This document shows, piece after piece, positions 4,700 through 6,483 of a stretch of DNA of 6,483 bases (within the stretch, counting starts at the first letter, position 1; each line of letters starts with the position of its first letter). The translations under genes were made by a program, and so were the position numbers. The DNA is from JACRAO01 sp964490895 (lineage in GTDB: Bacteria > Bdellovibrionota > UBA1018): contig CAZBEI010000033.1 of assembly GCA_964490895.1 (NCBI GenBank), positions 1 to 6,483 of the forward strand, given 5' to 3'. The notes under the pieces are model-generated. The model saw only the letters and a program-made list of their open reading frames with translations, was not told the origin of the DNA and made no database searches.

Positions 4700-5842
4700 C
4701 TAGAAATCCGCCTTTGATAAATCCATTTTTTGAAGCCAGGGCAAAGCAGATCGGACTTGAACTCCGTCAGCAGTGGTAAATTCGCGAGTGAGATTTCGTA
4801 CGAGTTGTATTGAATGGCAACCTGGAAAATATTTTCGAAATAAACCGAAATTTGGCGACGGAGTTGAATCAGACCACTTGGCCTCAATCAAAAGTGGGGG
4901 CAGCCCTTTTCTTAAGACCAGAAAATCAATTTCTCGGCCATCCTTAATACGAAGGGTGTGCAAAGTTGTGTCGATTCCAATGGCTTCATTCAAGAAGCTC
5001 ACTTCCTTTTTTAAGGCAACTGCAACAATATTTTCAAATACTATACCCACGTCTCCTTCAACCCGACAGTAATCATAAAAATAAAGTTTGGGTTCTTTGA
5101 GAATGCTTCGCGCGATATTTCGCGAATAAGGTTGAATCCGAAAAACAAGATACAGATTTTCGAGCATCCCTATCCAACGCTGAACAGTTTTTACATCACG
5201 TTGCAAGTCTCTCCCAACTGACGAATACGAAAACGGGGAGGCCACTCTTCCCTGCAACAGAAAAAGCAATGTTTCGATCGTAGAAATATCTCGAACTGCC
5301 TCAAGGGTAATCAAGTCTTGGCGCAAAATAACATCCAAATGGGTACGCTTCCATTTTGTATAAAATCCAACATCTCCTTCGATAAATGGCTCTGGAAAAC
5401 CAGAACACTTAACTAGCTTTTGATAGTTCGTTTCTGAATCTCCAAATGAAGAGAGTTCCTTAAGGTCTAATGGAAATAACTGATACTGAAAATATCTGCC
5501 TGCGAGCGAGTCTCCCATTTTTCGCGCAATATCCATGCGGGCTGACCCTGTGACTAAAATCCGAGGTCGGACACCCTCTTTATCAATGATTCCTTTTAGC
5601 CAAGATTTCCAGCGGGTCATTTTATGAATCTCATCCAAAATAAGCAGGTCTTTTTTTCGATCCCAACGTCGAGCCAACATTTGCTTTCGATCGTCTTCGT
5701 CGTCAAAATTTAGATAATCCGCTGACTGCATCAAACTACGAGATAACATCGTCTTGCCCACTTGGCGGGGCCCTGAAAGGAGAACTGTTTTTCGGTCCAA
5801 GTCCTTACGAATAAAATGACTGATCGAACGAGCAATGGGCAT
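4700..5842 (-). CDS. AAA-type ATPase with C-terminal DUF4143 domain (COG1373-like)
   Basis: This 380-residue protein is full length for its family. Its N-terminal ATPase domain has a Walker A, GPRQVGKT (24-31); a Walker B, LLILDE (66-71), followed by IHK; a sensor-like TGSAR (98-102); and LAGRY (113-117), all as in the AAA_14 group. Its C-terminal DUF4143 domain holds GREIDF (302-307) and IEAKWS (319-324), a PD-(D/E)xK-like arrangement with Asp306, Glu320 and Lys322 in place; whether it still cuts nucleic acid is not known for the family. ATG 5842-5840 has GGAG (5856-5853) 10 nt upstream. Members are widespread, often in accessory DNA and often near toxin-antitoxin or defence genes, but the biochemical role remains unsettled. 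Two near-identical 24-bp elements lie upstream and may control it. No partner gene is adjacent, so it may act alone. It converges on zapA. Confidence 0.88.
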   Translation of the reverse strand: MPIARSISHFIRKDLDRKTVLLSGPRQVGKTMLSRSLMQSADYLNFDDEDDRKQMLARRWDRKKDLLILDEIHKMTRWKSWLKGIIDKEGVRPRILVTGSARMDIARKMGDSLAGRYFQYQLFPLDLKELSSFGDSETNYQKLVKCSGFPEPFIEGDVGFYTKWKRTHLDVILRQDLITLEAVRDISTIETLLFLLQGRVASPFSYSSVGRDLQRDVKTVQRWIGMLENLYLVFRIQPYSRNIARSILKEPKLYFYDYCRVEGDVGIVFENIVAVALKKEVSFLNEAIGIDTTLHTLRIKDGREIDFLVLRKGLPPLLIEAKWSDSTPSPNFGLFRKYFPGCHSIQLVRNLTREFTTADGVQVRSALPWLQKMDLSKADF

Positions 5843-5869
5843 TTTGCAGCTTCTCCATTTATGACCATC

Positions 5870-5893
5870 TTGGCATAGAAGCCATAAAAGTCA
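5870..5893 (-). repeat. Operator-like repeat, proximal copy (ATPase upstream region)
   Basis: This 24-bp element has a second copy 32 bp away with only two mismatches. Its core (plus strand) is TGGC-ATAGAA-GCCA (5871-5884), a TGGC-N6-GCCA dyad, followed by ATAAAAGTCA. On the minus strand it reads TTGACTTTTATGGC, and the TTGACT could serve as a -35. It ends 28 bp before the ATPase start. Confidence 0.6.
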
Positions 5894-5901
5894 AGACTAA
5901 T

Positions 5902-5925
5902 TTGGCATGGACGCCATAAAAGTCA
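5902..5925 (-). repeat. Operator-like repeat, distal copy (ATPase upstream region)
   Basis: Second copy of the 24-bp element, with core TGGC-ATGGAC-GCCA (5903-5916) and the same ATAAAAGTCA flank. The 32-bp spacing is about three helical turns, so both dyads would face the same side of DNA, as in paired operators. Which protein binds is unknown. Confidence 0.6.
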
Positions 5926-5959
5926 TCCGACTTGCCGGGTGGCCCCCCGCGAGGAAATG

Positions 5960-5974
5960 AAAAAAGAGATCTCT
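5960..5974 (-). terminator. Weak terminator-like palindrome and T-run after the right-edge gene
   Basis: On the minus strand the palindrome AGAGATCTCT (5974-5965) overlaps a run of six T (5965-5960), 5 nt beyond the TAA at 5982-5980. The stem can be only 3-4 bp with almost no loop. Low confidence. Confidence 0.22.
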
Positions 5975-5979
5975 GGGTA

Positions 5980-6483
5980 TTATATTATTGGCTTCTTTGA
6001 TTTAGCTTTTTTGCTCTTTACTGGTGGTGGAGCAGCACTCTCACCGGCTTCATGTTTTTCTGCTGGAGCAACTGCTGGGCTTTTAACTTCCGCAGGAGCT
6101 GCGGATGGTGCCACATCAGTGTCTAATTTTAGTTTTGATACAGCTTTCATAGTTTTAGTCATATTTTCTGCTATTTGCCTACTGCTGTATTCAACCAAAC
6201 TAGGGATTATTTTTTGAAGTTCATTTACTGCCTTTGTGCTCTCCACAACGTCCTTCATTTTATGACAAGCATTGAGGAGTTGTGGTGCCATGCATGCAAG
6301 GGTTTGAACAGCTTGAACAAAAGCCTCTTTGACTGCTTTTGTAACTTTATCTGTAATGTACCTGCCAAGCATGGTGTGATCCAATCTATCTCCAACTTCT
6401 TTCGAAAGATCCTCTAGGTCCTTTCCTTGCAAACTATATTTTTGCTTTAATATATCCAAATCAGCTCCAATTATTTTCGCTTC
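5980..6483 (-). CDS. Helical protein with Ala/Pro/Lys-rich tail, hypothetical (5' end uncertain)
   Basis: The frame is open to the right edge, so the true start may lie outside. A TTG at 6459-6457, preceded 5 nt earlier by GGAG (6468-6465), would give 159 residues and is a reasonable alternative start. In TTG numbering, residues 1-112 look like amphipathic helices with no membrane segment or signal peptide; Cys56 and Cys65 are the only cysteines. Residues 115-159 are a low-complexity Ala/Pro/Glu/Lys tail ending in PPPVKSKKAKSKKPII, strongly basic. A helical body with an AP-rich basic tail recalls phasins of the PhaF/PhaP kind that coat polyhydroxyalkanoate granules and can touch DNA, or histone-H1-like proteins. 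I cannot see a family signature and give neither as a function. Its stop is 137 bp before the ATPase start. After the stop, AGAGATCTCT plus T6 on the minus strand could be a weak terminator. Confidence 0.62.
   Translation of the reverse strand, partial: EAKIIGADLDILKQKYSLQGKDLEDLSKEVGDRLDHTMLGRYITDKVTKAVKEAFVQAVQTLACMAPQLLNACHKMKDVVESTKAVNELQKIIPSLVEYSSRQIAENMTKTMKAVSKLKLDTDVAPSAAPAEVKSPAVAPAEKHEAGESAAPPPVKSKKAKSKKPII

Noticed and set aside
4624..4887. Minus-strand open frame at the end of the ATPase
   Set aside because: The ATPase frame already reaches a normal family-length C-terminus at 4700, so no frameshift is needed; this is a shadow frame without a convincing start site.
5870..5925. 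CRISPR-like repeat unit
   Set aside because: Only two copies with an 8-bp gap, each with a dyad and a promoter-like flank; no spacers and no cas genes.
5931..5953. GC-rich hairpin as a terminator
   Set aside because: Only short CGGG/CCCG-type pairing and no adjacent T-run on the relevant strand.
5939..6217. Plus-strand open frame opposite the right-edge gene
   Set aside because: It is a mirror of the Ala/Pro/Lys-rich tail; the minus reading has a coherent helical body and a possible Shine-Dalgarno.

Overview
The window looks like chromosomal DNA of an AT-rich Gram-negative bacterium. I infer a free-living proteobacterium-like lineage, possibly the Bdellovibrionota/Oligoflexia group. That placement is a low-confidence impression from gene content (a lipoprotein, ZapA, a mitochondrial-type ketoacyl-CoA thiolase, a FliG-like mini-protein) and not from any marker gene. 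Genes are packed tightly on both strands and no gene-free stretch exceeds about 140 bp. I see no rRNA, tRNA, CRISPR array, insertion sequence or phage gene.

Layout, left to right. (1) On the minus strand, the 5' part of a lipoprotein gene with a long Ala/Pro/Gly/Ser-rich linker runs off the left edge (1-262). Upstream of it is a multi-span GT-C/GT87-like glycosyltransferase (316-1644, TTG start). (2) Diverging from it across only 36 bp is a family 2 glycosyltransferase of the TIGR04283-like type (1681-2421). The two probably act in one surface-glycan pathway, and the window has several 8-10 nt homopolymer runs inside these two genes. (3) A convergent minus-strand pair (2424-3061) encodes a 148-aa coiled-coil protein overlapping by 4 bp a 64-aa protein whose C-terminal half resembles a FliG middle-domain motif. 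(4) Diverging from that pair is a two-gene plus-strand operon: a complete ACAA2-like 3-ketoacyl-CoA thiolase and zapA, encoding an FtsZ-ring accessory protein, closed by a short GNRA-loop hairpin and T-run. (5) A COG1373-type AAA ATPase with a DUF4143 C-terminal domain (4700-5842, minus) carries two near-identical 24-bp elements in its upstream region, which look like an operator pair. (6) At the right edge, minus strand, is a helical protein of unknown function with an Ala/Pro/Lys-rich tail.

The genes do not form one obvious system. The left half is probably envelope glycan or lipoprotein biology, the middle is lipid metabolism joined to cell division, and the ATPase looks like an accessory, possibly transferred, cassette. 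The best leads are the repeated operator-like elements before the ATPase, the coupled coiled-coil/FliG-like pair, and two genes (the GT2 and the thiolase) that lack a Shine-Dalgarno but have a -10-like box 9-10 bp before the ATG, which suggests leaderless transcripts.
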